From Bdellovibrionales bacterium (GTDB lineage Bacteria > Bdellovibrionota > Bdellovibrionia > Bdellovibrionales > UBA1609), in the NCBI GenBank assembly GCA_016714165.1, contig JADJNU010000010.1, positions 1 to 60,212 on the forward strand: DNA of 60,212 bases, written 5' to 3'. The translations under genes and the position numbers were made by a program. The notes under the pieces were generated by a model. That model saw only the letters and a program-made list of their open reading frames with translations, ran no database searches and was not told where the DNA came from. Shown in pieces: positions 8,463 through 18,004 of this stretch (the first letter of the stretch is position 1; every line of letters begins with the position of its first letter).

Positions 8463-9620
8463 GTGGATTTCATGTGGGTCACTCGTCTAAAATCAGCCAA
8501 TTTTGCCTTAATATATTTTATTTCTGTGAGGTTGCTTGGTTGCTCCCCATCTCACTCAATTCGGTTTCCCACCGCTGCAGAAGTTTCGAATCTTCAAGAA
8601 AGGCCTTCACTGAGGGTGTTGGCCAAAAAACGTGACAGACGAATTGGCGTGGGAGCCGTCAATTCCGTATCGAAGTATTCTGATTATTCTCGAAAACTAA
8701 TTGCGGATGAATTTGACTTTCTTGTCTCAGATTACTTTATGAAATGGAAATGGATTCACCCTCATCGTGATCTCTGGAATTTTGATGTTTCTGATGAATT
8801 GGTGAGATTTGCTCAGTCCCACTCGCAGCAGGTGAAAGGGCATGCATTGCTTTGGCATCGATCTCTTCCTGACTACGTAAAAAACAATCCTATCGGTTGG
8901 AGTGAGGTGAGAGAGCATATCGAGACCTTAATGATAAGGTACAGGTCCCAGTTGTCTGCAAATGGAGACAAGACTCTTTTTGCTTGGGATGTTCTTAATG
9001 AAGCTATTGGTGACGTTGACGGAAATGGAAAAGTGGTCCTTCGTGAAACAATTTTTAAGCGGTCTTTGGGTGACAACTATGTGGACAGAGTTTTCGCATT
9101 AGCAAGAGCAACCGATCCCGATGCACTTTTGATCTACAATGATTTTGGCCTTGAGCTTCCGGGTCCGAAATCGGAATTCGCATTGGCATGGCTTGAGGAA
9201 TTGAAGTTGCGAAAGGTGCCAATTGATGTGATCGGTTTTCAATTGCACATTCCGTTGTGGAAAAAGGGGGCCCTAGAGAAATTTGAAACGAATCTGAAGA
9301 GGTATTCAGGTCTTGGATTCCAGGTGATTTTGAGCGAAATCGATGTAGCTTTGTTTTCATCTCAAGAGGAGTTTCAATCGATGAGCGAGGAGCAGGTGAA
9401 TCAACGTCTTGAGAAACAGAAGAGAGTTTATGCAGAATTAATGAGAATATGCTTAAGGAATTCAAAGTGCATTGGACTCAGTCCATGGGGATTGAGTGAT
9501 GGGGACTCTTGGCTAAGAAAAACTTTAGGTAAGAATTTTGAGGCCCCCCTCCTCTTCGATGATAGATTCCGAAAAAAACCCGCCTATTGGGGGATTCATG
9601 AAGCTTTGGAGTCACCTTAG
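8463..9620 (+). CDS. GH10 endo-1,4-beta-xylanase lipoprotein
   Basis: Predicted surface or periplasmic xylanase. The leader ends in a lipobox-like RLLGC with Cys27, so the enzyme should be membrane-anchored. GH10 signatures appear in order: GHALLWH at 126-132, the acid/base motif WDVLNEAI with Glu180, IYNDFG at 224-229, IGFQLHI at 257-263 and the nucleophile motif VILSEIDVAL with Glu292. Length (385 residues) fits one catalytic domain with no carbohydrate-binding module. The start is uncertain: GTG at 8463 or ATG at 8472; an AAAGG lies 14 nt upstream of the GTG. It is transcribed away from the DUF1028 gene and followed by the IS481 remnant. Confidence 0.88.
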   Translation: MDFMWVTRLKSANFALIYFISVRLLGCSPSHSIRFPTAAEVSNLQERPSLRVLAKKRDRRIGVGAVNSVSKYSDYSRKLIADEFDFLVSDYFMKWKWIHPHRDLWNFDVSDELVRFAQSHSQQVKGHALLWHRSLPDYVKNNPIGWSEVREHIETLMIRYRSQLSANGDKTLFAWDVLNEAIGDVDGNGKVVLRETIFKRSLGDNYVDRVFALARATDPDALLIYNDFGLELPGPKSEFALAWLEELKLRKVPIDVIGFQLHIPLWKKGALEKFETNLKRYSGLGFQVILSEIDVALFSSQEEFQSMSEEQVNQRLEKQKRVYAELMRICLRNSKCIGLSPWGLSDGDSWLRKTLGKNFEAPLLFDDRFRKKPAYWGIHEALESP

Positions 9621-9667
9621 GTGTAAAAGCTATTTGATACTTTTAGCCAATGCGGAAGTATTTAGTT

Positions 9668-10915
9668 GCGTGGACATGACTCTCTCGGTCGAGACGGTTC
9701 ACAACTTAGTGCATCAGTTTTTCGATTGCCACCTCCACCTTCTGATTTTGTAAATTTTGATTTTTGGAACATTCGTCCTCAAGCTGACTCTGGCTGCCAA
9801 AATCGGGCAGAGGATTCGGACGAGCCTCAGCGAGGGCGGCGCCCTCGACCGAGGAAGAATCAAGGACATATTTCTTGTACGGGTCATATCCGTCTTCCCA
9901 GGTTTGTTTGGGAGTTCTTCCCAGGCAGTGCTTTCCGCTATGGGTTCGACGGGCATTGTATTCCTCTATATAGGTGTCCAGATCAGCCTGTATTTGCGCG
10001 GTGGACGTGTATCGGGTTTTTCTGAAAGCCACAGCATAAAATTCCTCTTGGATGATCTGGTTGAGACGTTCCGTGCATCCGTTGGTCTGAGGGTTACGCG
10101 CCTTTGCAGAGAATGCTCAATGTCGTTCAGATGAAGGAACAGCTGGTAGAGATCCGAACTTCTACTCCCGATTACTCGGATCCTCGGTCGGTCAGTGTCC
10201 TGAGAAGACGGACTTGTTCCTCATCAAAAAATGGAAGGACTTTGTCGTTCAAAAAATCAGCAGCCGTGATTGCTGTTTTGTCTGGGTAAAGCTTTGCAAA
10301 ACCGACATTCGAAAAGGTGTCGATGCCGGTTTGTTGATATATCTTACCAACCCCTTTGATATAACCAACGTAATAAGTGTCCTGCCCGAGTAGAAACCTA
10401 GGGCGGAAGGTTTCAATCTCACCGTGAGCTTGCTTCTCTTCCTTTGCAGACTCGAGCTCCACAATTTGTGATTCGGTCAGAATCACGCCCCTCTCACTGG
10501 CAAAATTCTCAAGATGCTTCAAGCGGTCTGGCTTCCGAAGCAGATTGTGCCTGCTCCAAATTCCTCGGACTCTACCATCGCTGATCATCCTCCCTTTGAT
10601 TTTGGGCTCGTGAGCGACAAGGTTCTGGCCTCGGGTTGGATACTCGAGGCTGTAGTCCAATACCATCTTTTCAATCTCCGGGCTCAGGCGATTTGCAATT
10701 CGTGGAGACCTTCGTGACTTCTCAAGTAGCCCTTCAAGACCATCTTCCGCGATCGCTGTTTTGATGTCATAAAAATGCTGCCGACTGACACCAAGATTGC
10801 GGCAGGCCTCAGAAATATTTCCGAGCTTCTCCGCAAGTTCCACTATGTTAACTTTCCGATTAATAATATACCGACTCAAATCTTCATCAGACTAATGTCT
10901 TGGTCGTGTAAACGC
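9668..10915 (-). mobile_element. Degenerate IS481-family insertion sequence
   Basis: About 1.25 kb containing a broken minus-strand transposase. Candidate ends are GCGTGGACATGAC at 9668-9680 and, inverted, GCGTTTACACGAC at 10903-10915, which match at 10 of 13 positions. No clear target duplication flanks them, so the limits are approximate. The right end lies about 55 bp from the stop of the SGNH/TPR gene. Confidence 0.6.
9706..10879 (-). pseudogene. IS481-type transposase, frameshifted
   Basis: The N-terminal part (10172-10879) has a helix-turn-helix (ISEACRNLGVSRQHFYDIK) and the first catalytic aspartate region LLGQDTYYVGYI, and reaches the second motif LTDRGSE before a stop. Conserved sequence resumes in another frame (DLYQLFLHLNDIEHSLQRR) and again in 9706-10032 (NPQTNGCTERLNQIIQEE, then EFYAVAFRKTRY). 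At least two frameshifts plus an in-frame stop separate the DDE residues, so no active transposase can be made without correction. The C-terminal extension after about residue 360 is longer than in most relatives. Confidence 0.8.
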
Positions 10916-10970
10916 TTTTCAACAATTCCTCAGATGAAATGGCTTTTTTCGTATCCGTGGATCTGAAATT

Positions 10971-12563
10971 TCAGAATTTCTGGCAATCTTTGGCCACAAT
11001 TGATTTTGTTTTGTGTCCCAAGATATCTGTTATTCGGTTTGCGACCTCCTGTCCTACGTAGCAAGCTCCTTTCTGTGAGAGATGTTCGAAATCGGTTTCA
11101 AAAAGATCTTTTAATCTTACTGTATTCATCACATCTAGAATGATTGATCTTGTTGAAAGGATTCTAGCTGGGGTAGATCCAAGTCCTATCTCCAGAACCT
11201 CGTCTCTCTCGTTTGGATATTGAAGAACCAATACTTTTACACCCTTTTTGTGAGCAAAGTCGACGAGCTCTTTATAGGCTTCGAATGACGGTATGGCGGA
11301 TCTGCGTTTCTGGAAAATTCCCTGGTTACGAAAGACCTCGTTAAGCATGGAATCGTTATTAGAGATGGCGTAAAGTGAAAGTTGTCCTTTGTAAAGAGCG
11401 CGATCATCGGGGAGCCTCGCGCTCAATTGCTCCATGATTTCCTTGGCTTCATTCGTTTTTCCTATCGTAACATAGAACTGAATGAGGGAAACGGAGATTT
11501 CCTCGGGAAGTTTAACTTTACCGTAAATAGCCTTTACAGTTTCAAAACCCCGATGCATTTGCTTTTTAGCAAAGTAGCATTTAATCAGAAAGTTAAGCTG
11601 GTTCTTGGTAATCAATCCGAGCCGCATTGATTTTTCGAAGAGGGGAACAGCTCGGCATTTTTGGAGAGCATAAACTGCCCACGACTTATAGACCAAGATA
11701 GGGCCAGTATTTTGTAAGCTCTCGGGTAGAGATTCGGCGAATTCAATTACCTTCTTGGACATTCTTAGCCAGGAGAGGGATCTGATATAATCAGAGGCAA
11801 TAGCTTCATCAATAAGAAATTCCGTTTTCTGGTCAAGATATCTCAGAATGTCTTTTACCTCCTCAATCTTTCCAATTTTTGCATAGAATGAGGCCGCTCT
11901 TGCCTTTATCTTCCCAAAAGAAAGAGGGTCCCATGGAAAGTCCTGAAGTTCGTTGATAATTGATAGGGCGGCTTCAGTTCTTCCGCTATTTGAAAGAATT
12001 TTCAGGTAGGCCAAACATTTATCTGGCTCCTTCAACGCCTTCATCTTAGTACAATCACCCTTATTTGAATCCGAATGATATATTAAAAGCGAAAGCGCAT
12101 TGCCAATGCCATAAAAGCTCTCTCCCAAGCGACTTATGTGATCAAAGAAAAAACTCAAAACTCGCGAACGAGTGGTGATGTAACTAAATATTGGTGTCGT
12201 TTGTTGTCCAGTTTCTGATTCAAGGTCAGATTTTCCGAGCATAAGCACGATGAGAGCAGGATTGTATTGTTCAATATCGCGACGAATACTCTGAGTGACC
12301 TCTTCAGTTCTGAGAGCCGCCTTTGACATGTCGACCAAAGAAATGTTCAATTGAGACAGGCTGTTTGCAATGAATTTTATCGGATCTACAAAAATGGAAT
12401 CGCCATAGACCAAAACCTGTGAGTGCCTCTCTGGGAGCGAGGAGTGCGCCCGAATCAGAACTCGGAAATACAATCCAAGTTCTGTGGCCATAAATAGAAA
12501 AGTCAAGATCAGAACAAATTTAGCCATTTCTCTGGATCTATTGCCTTGACTAATTTTTTTCAT
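10971..12563 (-). CDS. Membrane-anchored SGNH-hydrolase-like protein with TPR-type helices
   Basis: A 530-residue protein with one N-terminal membrane helix (KFVLILTFLFMATELGLYF). It carries an SGNH block I (VLVYGDSIFVD) and a C-terminal block V (DLFETDFEHLSQKG) holding the Asp and His expected for the catalytic dyad. About 300 residues of TPR-like helical pairs are inserted between the blocks. Membrane-tethered SGNH proteins usually remove or transfer acetyl groups on extracellular or periplasmic glycans. The start is ATG 12563; an alternative ATG at 12527 has an AGAGA just upstream. It is transcribed in the same direction as the phosphatase-superfamily gene upstream (84-bp gap). Substrate unknown. 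Confidence 0.6.
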   Translation of the reverse strand: MKKISQGNRSREMAKFVLILTFLFMATELGLYFRVLIRAHSSLPERHSQVLVYGDSIFVDPIKFIANSLSQLNISLVDMSKAALRTEEVTQSIRRDIEQYNPALIVLMLGKSDLESETGQQTTPIFSYITTRSRVLSFFFDHISRLGESFYGIGNALSLLIYHSDSNKGDCTKMKALKEPDKCLAYLKILSNSGRTEAALSIINELQDFPWDPLSFGKIKARAASFYAKIGKIEEVKDILRYLDQKTEFLIDEAIASDYIRSLSWLRMSKKVIEFAESLPESLQNTGPILVYKSWAVYALQKCRAVPLFEKSMRLGLITKNQLNFLIKCYFAKKQMHRGFETVKAIYGKVKLPEEISVSLIQFYVTIGKTNEAKEIMEQLSARLPDDRALYKGQLSLYAISNNDSMLNEVFRNQGIFQKRRSAIPSFEAYKELVDFAHKKGVKVLVLQYPNERDEVLEIGLGSTPARILSTRSIILDVMNTVRLKDLFETDFEHLSQKGACYVGQEVANRITDILGHKTKSIVAKDCQKF

Positions 12564-12647
12564 TTACTTACCAGAACATTTAGTGGAGGCAAAGTATAAC
12601 AGTTTGGTGGGAGCTAGAAAAGTATGGAAACAATGATCGATCAAATT

Positions 12648-14636
12648 TTATTGGATAACTTCATTAACGGGCCTGCCCTGAACTGTATCTGGGATTTCGA
12701 TGTTCATGAGCCTAAGCAGGGTAGGCAGCTGATCAATTTGCTTGATGGGTGCCGATAGTGAGTGAGCTTTTCTCACTCCTGGCCCCATAATCAGAAAAGG
12801 TGTCCAGGTTGCCTTGGTTGAATCTTTTTTTATAGCTTGCTTGTATCCACCCTCAAGAGGGACAGAAAAAAATGAGAGATCTTCAGTCATGTCCTCAGTC
12901 CACCCGTATCCCGGATTGTTTGATAAAATCAGATCACCCACGCGGTCCTTCGGCAATTCAAGAACTTCTTCTACGTCTTCCCACTTGGTTATGCCCCCAA
13001 AGGGAGATTTGCCATCGCCATCTCGTACTTCCCCCAGTACCTGAATAACTCGCTCGCGAAGTTGGTCATAGTCTGACCCATTTGCCCTGTGCCAGTTCCC
13101 ACTCAATCCCCGAGGTCCAAGAAATATTCCGTGCATTTGCAAAAACACAGCTTGAGATTTCTCCCAATTGACAACTGGCTCTCCCGTGTTTGGTTCTATG
13201 GTAAATTTTAATAGACCTTTATTAGCCAGAATGTTATTAATTCGAACGCTTTGGTTGAGGACATGTGCTCCGTGATCCGAGCTGAAGACAATCAAGGTAT
13301 TTGGATCTGAGTTTTTGATTATTTCGCCCAACATTGCATCGAGTCTTTTGTACATTCCAAGCACTTCAGTAAATCTATCGTCCCGTTCTTTAGCAGATGC
13401 TTGTTGATACTTAGCGCCCAATGGATCAACATACTGAATCCACCATCGTGATGTAAGCATTTGATTGGGATTGTAGACGTCATGTATGACCGCGTCTGGG
13501 TTGTACCGTGTTATAACTTCTTTGATTGCTTTTGTGTGCCAATCAAATGAAAATCCCATTTCATCCAAAAATGTACTTCGATCTTCGGGATAATAGATCA
13601 GTTGAGGTGGGAAATTATCAACAAAGTCGACCATAGGTCCTAGACTCGTCTGAAGATCGTTTGCAATCTGTGCGGGAGAGGTTATGAAATTATTCAAATT
13701 ATCATAGAGCACGCGGACCCGGAAGAAACCCTCCTCTTTTATTCGGATAACATGAAAGCGCACATGGGATAAAAATGAAATATCTTCGACTTTCAAATTT
13801 GCTGGATGCCATTTTCCCCAATCGCCCTGTTTAAGATCGTCAAGAATTTCCTTTTTATCATGAGAAAAAAGAATCTTGTCGTACACTTTCTCTTTTCCAT
13901 CAACTTTGCTCCCGTAGACGTAAGCAAAAAACCGTCCTCCCCAGTCTTTAATTTCAAACTCGAGAGGTGGTACAGAACTATTTATCTTTAAGGTCCAGCC
14001 CTCCGCAGGTTTTGCATCGACATATTGAGCTAATTTTGGTCCTTGAGTAAACAGCTTAGCGCGTCGACCCTGCTGAAATTGCAATTTTCCGTCACCTCGG
14101 GACTCATAGTTAACAGAATGTATATCTGCACCCCAGCCACCCCATCTCCCGCGGATGACAATTCCTTTTTCTATTTCAGGGGGTGTTGAGCCGGGAGTTG
14201 AAATGATGGCCACTTTTCTTCCCGCATTTTCAAGCATTGACCAAATAGCCGGGACTTTTCTTGCGACAGACCGAAATCCCCCAACTGATACCTTATTTAG
14301 GGGTTGACCTTCTGTGTGCATTGGACCATCAGAAACACCGTTTGCCTTTGGTGGCGCTCCGCTCAGCAAGGCAGCAAAATTCACTGGGGTGTGAGAGGGA
14401 AAAACGGGTATGGAATAGCCATAGGAGCCCTTATCCATCATTGTTTTAAAATTTGGAAGATCTCCCCGTTGGGCCCATTGATAAAGGGTAAAGGTGTCCG
14501 GTTCGGCGCGCACACCGTCGGGGATCAGCCAATACAGCTTAGTTTTTGTATCGGTCCTTTGAATATTCCTTCGGACAAAATATGTTACAAAAAATGCCAA
14601 AATAAAAAGGCTACAGAGGAACAATAACTTTTTCAT
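12648..14636 (-). CDS. Alkaline-phosphatase-superfamily phosphodiesterase/phosphatase
   Basis: A 662-residue protein with an N-terminal signal anchor (LLFLCSLFILAFFVTYFV). The fold is indicated by LIPDGVRAEP (first metal-binding Asp), PSHTPVNFAALLSGA (nucleophile Thr region), YNPDAVIHDVYNP, and FSSDHGAHVLNQSVRI (second metal site DHG), with a late GPGVR and QIDQLPTLLRLM, all characteristic of type I phosphodiesterase/nucleotide pyrophosphatase and related enzymes. It would act in the periplasm on a phospho- or sulfo-ester; the exact substrate is open. Start ATG 14636 has AAGGGGA about 10 nt upstream. It lies between the SGNH/TPR protein and the arylsulfotransferase-like protein on the same strand. 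Confidence 0.75.
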   Translation of the reverse strand: MKKLLFLCSLFILAFFVTYFVRRNIQRTDTKTKLYWLIPDGVRAEPDTFTLYQWAQRGDLPNFKTMMDKGSYGYSIPVFPSHTPVNFAALLSGAPPKANGVSDGPMHTEGQPLNKVSVGGFRSVARKVPAIWSMLENAGRKVAIISTPGSTPPEIEKGIVIRGRWGGWGADIHSVNYESRGDGKLQFQQGRRAKLFTQGPKLAQYVDAKPAEGWTLKINSSVPPLEFEIKDWGGRFFAYVYGSKVDGKEKVYDKILFSHDKKEILDDLKQGDWGKWHPANLKVEDISFLSHVRFHVIRIKEEGFFRVRVLYDNLNNFITSPAQIANDLQTSLGPMVDFVDNFPPQLIYYPEDRSTFLDEMGFSFDWHTKAIKEVITRYNPDAVIHDVYNPNQMLTSRWWIQYVDPLGAKYQQASAKERDDRFTEVLGMYKRLDAMLGEIIKNSDPNTLIVFSSDHGAHVLNQSVRINNILANKGLLKFTIEPNTGEPVVNWEKSQAVFLQMHGIFLGPRGLSGNWHRANGSDYDQLRERVIQVLGEVRDGDGKSPFGGITKWEDVEEVLELPKDRVGDLILSNNPGYGWTEDMTEDLSFFSVPLEGGYKQAIKKDSTKATWTPFLIMGPGVRKAHSLSAPIKQIDQLPTLLRLMNIEIPDTVQGRPVNEVIQ

Positions 14637-14746
14637 TTCTCAGAGATCCCCTTCGCGTACCTATTGAAATTATAATTAACTAGTTTAGATAGACAAGAAA
14701 AATGTCGGGAAACCCTAACATGGAGGCATCTGCTCAAAGTTGTATG

Positions 14747-15976
14747 TCACTGCGTTTCTATCCATCTGTCTACCAGATGGTTGGGTAGCCACTCAGCGCG
14801 GTAGATTTGTTTTGGCGACTCAGCACTTCCGTTGGTTGGCTGTGGATACCGCCATTTCCACAATATTGCTCCGTACGAATCAATTTCAACAATAGAACTG
14901 TGTTCGCATCCATATGAAAAGAGGGTATTTCCGTTGTCTCGCCTCTGCACTGATCCGAGTCCCCTGCAACACATCCCGCCAACAGGAGGTTCGGTGTAAC
15001 TCCAAACTACTTTGCGGGAAACGGGGTCAATTTCCTCTATGTAAGACGCAACGCCGGGGACATGATATTGTTCTCCTCTATGACAAAGAGTTACAAGTTT
15101 TTCATTTGAAATGCTTGGACTTGTTGCGCTTCGGTTGGAAAATGCTAAAATTCGACCATTGGTCAACCAAATGGCGTTGTGAATTCCGCACTTTGATGCG
15201 GCCTGAAAGGCCCAGACAACCTTTCTGTTTTCCTTATCGAAAATGAGTGCAATTCCGTTGTAGTTGTCAGATATAAGTACGTTACCTGCTCGAAATTCTG
15301 GATGATCTTTCATTAAGTTATTTGGCGGAATAATCTCCACGGAATTGATGTGAAAACGACCAAATGACCCATTTTCAATCGTATCCACTTTATAATAGCT
15401 GGGCTCTTTCAATGGCCCATCTATCAATGATTCGATTTCTCCCAAATGATCTTCGGGACGCCAACGCAGAATCTCCTCTCCAGACTGAGAGATATTGACA
15501 ATAGAATCAATCTTATTGCGCCGGTTTTCCATATTTTCAAATTCAAGATTTATATACCAAATTGATTGATCTATTGGGGAAATGGAAATGTCATGAGAAA
15601 CGAAATTTGGAACTTCCCAAATTCTATTGTAGTTTCTCATCTTTGTAATGGATCCGTGAAAATTGTCTGCGTAGAGAGCCGTGATCAAATCCCCGTTTTC
15701 CATCATGTTGCAATGCATTCCGTTGAGTTTTCGTGTGAGGGACCCATCCCTTTTAATAAGAGAGCACCCGATTCCAAAGGACTGAACCAATATGTATCCA
15801 TCATCCTCGGGAATTTTGTTTTGGTTCCAAAGTAAAACCCCGTTGTCTCGTGCCTTTTGTAAAATTTCTTGATTATAATTTTGAACATAAAAAAAATGAA
15901 GAATGATCAAAGCAACAAAGAAAAAGGCAACAAATGCAAAAATCTGCAGGAATTTTTGTCTATTTTTTTTGGTCAT
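14747..15976 (-). CDS. Arylsulfotransferase (ASST)-like membrane-anchored propeller
   Basis: The protein has one N-terminal membrane helix (IFAFVAFFFVALIILHFFYV) and a six-bladed propeller-like body with ASST-family features: DGYILVQSFGIGCSLI, FVSHDISISP, NSVEIIPPN, GNVLISDNYNGIALI, HNAIWLTNGRILAF, GSVQRRDNGNTLFSYGC and YRAEWLPN. ASST enzymes transfer sulfate between phenols via an active-site histidine; VSHDIS is a candidate position but the match is partial. The true start is probably ATG 15976, which overlaps the recombinase stop; the frame extends to 16048. A paralog sits at 40205-41392. Function beyond ASST-like is inference. Confidence 0.65.
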   Translation of the reverse strand: MTKKNRQKFLQIFAFVAFFFVALIILHFFYVQNYNQEILQKARDNGVLLWNQNKIPEDDGYILVQSFGIGCSLIKRDGSLTRKLNGMHCNMMENGDLITALYADNFHGSITKMRNYNRIWEVPNFVSHDISISPIDQSIWYINLEFENMENRRNKIDSIVNISQSGEEILRWRPEDHLGEIESLIDGPLKEPSYYKVDTIENGSFGRFHINSVEIIPPNNLMKDHPEFRAGNVLISDNYNGIALIFDKENRKVVWAFQAASKCGIHNAIWLTNGRILAFSNRSATSPSISNEKLVTLCHRGEQYHVPGVASYIEEIDPVSRKVVWSYTEPPVGGMCCRGLGSVQRRDNGNTLFSYGCEHSSIVEIDSYGAILWKWRYPQPTNGSAESPKQIYRAEWLPNHLVDRWIETQ

Positions 15977-16979
15977 TTGGAATCCACTTAAGCCACTGGG
16001 AACTTGATTCTTTTGGGTTGGCTTCGAGATATCGACCGGTTGTCGCAATGTTTTGGTGCCCTAAGGTCTTTTGGACCACGTGAATTGGAGCTCCATTTTC
16101 AAGAGCATGAGTCGCCGAAGTGTGGCGAAACCAATGTGGGCTGGGAACAGGATCGATTTTAGCTCTTTTAGCGGCCTTTTTTATAATTCGAAAAACTTGC
16201 GTTGTTGAGAGAGAACCGCAAGGTTCCTTTGTGGACATAAATAGAGGGGACTGAGGATCTACTCCGAGATTGTGTTCAATTCGGTAGGTCCATATTTCCT
16301 CTATGATCTCGTTAGGGACGAGTAGATTCCGGGTGATGGCTCCTTTTCCAAGAATTTGGATGAGAGAGTGCGATGCCTCCTTTCGTCGAATATCTCCAAT
16401 TTTTAGGGAACAAAGCTCACCGACTCTCATGCCAGAAAAGTAGAGAAGCTTCATTATTGCACGATTTCTAGGGCTTGATTCAAGGTCATGCATTCTCAAG
16501 ATCTGTTCGTTGGAAAGTATCTTTGACCCAATTCTGTTGGGAACTCTAATTGGAGATAGGCTGACGGCCGGATTTCTTTCGAAAAAACCAGTTTTTGTGA
16601 GAAAGGTGAGAAAGGACGAAAGGGAATTCCTGGTGAGATTTTGGGAAGCAGCTTTGAGGTTGGTCTTTGATTTTAAGAATACAACCAAGTGGCCAATTTC
16701 GATTTCCTTTAAAGATCGGACGGAATTTTCAAAAAGGTCAAGAAACTCAACCCAGACGCGCTGATAATAGCGTCTAGTATGGGGAGCTTTTTGGTAGAGC
16801 CAAGAAAAGAGAAGACCTTGCTCTTGGCTTGGCAGCTGGCCGAAAATTTGACGATAATCCTGGATTCTTTGCATTGTTATTGAGTTCCGAGAGGCATGAA
16901 CGATCGGCTCAGGCGCCTGCAATTGATCGCATGAGACGGGAATTGAGTTTTTTTCCGGAATTTCTGTGTCGATATTCAT
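15960..16979 (-). CDS. Tyrosine recombinase (XerC/D-like integrase)
   Basis: A 339-residue site-specific recombinase. The N-terminal SAM-like domain spans about 50-135 (LFSWLYQKAPHTRRYYQRVW). The catalytic domain has the full residue set: Arg185 (SGMRVGELC), Lys212 (LGKGA), His282 and Arg285 (HWFRHTSAT), His308 (TLGHQN) and nucleophile Tyr317 (TGRYLE). It therefore looks active. Its start ATG 16979 has GAAGGAG ten bases upstream and overlaps the stop of the small ORF before it (ATGA); its 3' end overlaps the ASST-like gene by 17 nt. Length and motifs fit XerC/D or RitA-type recombinases, but this position inside an operon is unusual for housekeeping xer genes. Confidence 0.85.
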   Translation of the reverse strand: MNIDTEIPEKNSIPVSCDQLQAPEPIVHASRNSITMQRIQDYRQIFGQLPSQEQGLLFSWLYQKAPHTRRYYQRVWVEFLDLFENSVRSLKEIEIGHLVVFLKSKTNLKAASQNLTRNSLSSFLTFLTKTGFFERNPAVSLSPIRVPNRIGSKILSNEQILRMHDLESSPRNRAIMKLLYFSGMRVGELCSLKIGDIRRKEASHSLIQILGKGAITRNLLVPNEIIEEIWTYRIEHNLGVDPQSPLFMSTKEPCGSLSTTQVFRIIKKAAKRAKIDPVPSPHWFRHTSATHALENGAPIHVVQKTLGHQNIATTGRYLEANPKESSSQWLKWIPNDQKK

Positions 16980-17155
16980 CCGAATTGAACTCCTTCAGAT
17001 TGTTCAATATCTGCGCGAAAAGGGAGGATTGCATAAATCTTATTTTCTTCCGTTCGAGGCATCAAGGTAAAATAATCGCAAATGCGTCGATAGGAGAGGT
17101 CGAGTGGACCAGCACAAAGCTCGAAGAGCCATCCTGTGAAATAGAATTGACGCAT
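16976..17155 (-). CDS. Small protein translationally coupled to the recombinase
   Basis: A 59-residue frame starts at ATG 17155 (MRQFYFTGWLFELCAGP) and ends LPFRADIEQSEGVQFG at a TGA that overlaps the recombinase ATG (ATGA at 16979-16976). The coding-like residue pattern continues upstream of the ATG for about 25 codons (VHPTEIPFFTIVESL) without a usable start, so the real N-terminus may be longer if a start or frame has been lost. No family recognised. The overlap suggests its product or its translation is linked to recombinase expression. Confidence 0.5.
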   Translation of the reverse strand: MRQFYFTGWLFELCAGPLDLSYRRICDYFTLMPRTEENKIYAILPFRADIEQSEGVQFG

Positions 17156-17260
17156 CAGTGACTCTACTATTGTGAAAAAGGGGATTTCGGTGGGATGGAC
17201 GTCGCCCGTCCTTGCCTGTCCAAGGACTTATCAAGTAAATTTGATTTTAGGCTACTGTCG

Positions 17261-18004
17261 CTAGTGACCTTGCTCAATTCTGCTAATTTTAGATGCCAAG
17301 GGGACTTTCAATTTTTTAAATATCAACGCAAGAAAGAGAAATAGGAAAAGGAAAAAAATTGCGAGGATATTTCCGAATTCTTGGATGTCAAAGCTCTGAA
17401 CCTTTTTAAGTGAGACTCCAGCTTGGATCAATAGCGCTATGTTGAAGAAGGCACCCAGGGATATCGAGGCAAAGAAATACAAAATTGGGAGCCGAGTATA
17501 GCCAAAAGTGAAATTTAGCACTCCGAAGGGAAAGAGAGGACTTAGCCTTAAGAGAACCAAATAAAGAAATTTGCGCGCGCCTAAATCCGGATTGAACTGG
17601 ATTAATTTTGATTGACGGCCAATTCTTGGAAATTTATGAGAGATAAAATTAAAACCATATCGCCCCGTCGCGTATCCAAGAGCGGCGCTGAAAAACGTTA
17701 TGGAAAAAATTGATAAGATAGAAGGCCAAAATCCCAATAAATAACCACTGGCCACGTTGATGAGAGCGCAAAAAGGAAGGCTGAAATAAGAGCAAACGAG
17801 GTGCGCAGCCATTAAAAAAATAATTGTAAGGGCTGAATTCGATCCGGTAATCCGCGTGAGAACTTCCAAATGAGTGGTAACTTTCTGTTTGGTTTCTTCG
17901 GATATCAAGAACGAAAAGTGTCTCATGATAAAATAAAGGACCAGACTCAGCAAAAGGGCCTGGCAGACAGATTCCATATGTTTCTTCTTAATGACCATAA
18001 ACAA
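17261..18004 (-). CDS. TVP38/TMEM64 (SNARE-associated, DedA-like) membrane protein
   Basis: A 247-residue inner-membrane protein with about six hydrophobic segments. It carries the family's core: AAHLVCSYFSLPFCALINVASG and FPFGVLNFTFGYTRLP, with the conserved LLRLSPLFPFG arginine/proline segment, and a C-terminal helix ending in basic residues. Relatives flip or traffic lipids across membranes (VTT domain). The start could be TTG 18004 (AAGGAA seven bases upstream) or ATG 17998. It is on the same strand as the recombinase unit but separated by about 105 bp, so co-transcription is uncertain. Confidence 0.8.
   Translation of the reverse strand: MFMVIKKKHMESVCQALLLSLVLYFIMRHFSFLISEETKQKVTTHLEVLTRITGSNSALTIIFLMAAHLVCSYFSLPFCALINVASGYLLGFWPSILSIFSITFFSAALGYATGRYGFNFISHKFPRIGRQSKLIQFNPDLGARKFLYLVLLRLSPLFPFGVLNFTFGYTRLPILYFFASISLGAFFNIALLIQAGVSLKKVQSFDIQEFGNILAIFFLFLFLFLALIFKKLKVPLASKISRIEQGH

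Noticed and set aside
9668..10915. Target site duplication for the IS481 remnant
   Set aside because: Flanking sequence shows no matching short repeats at the proposed ends.
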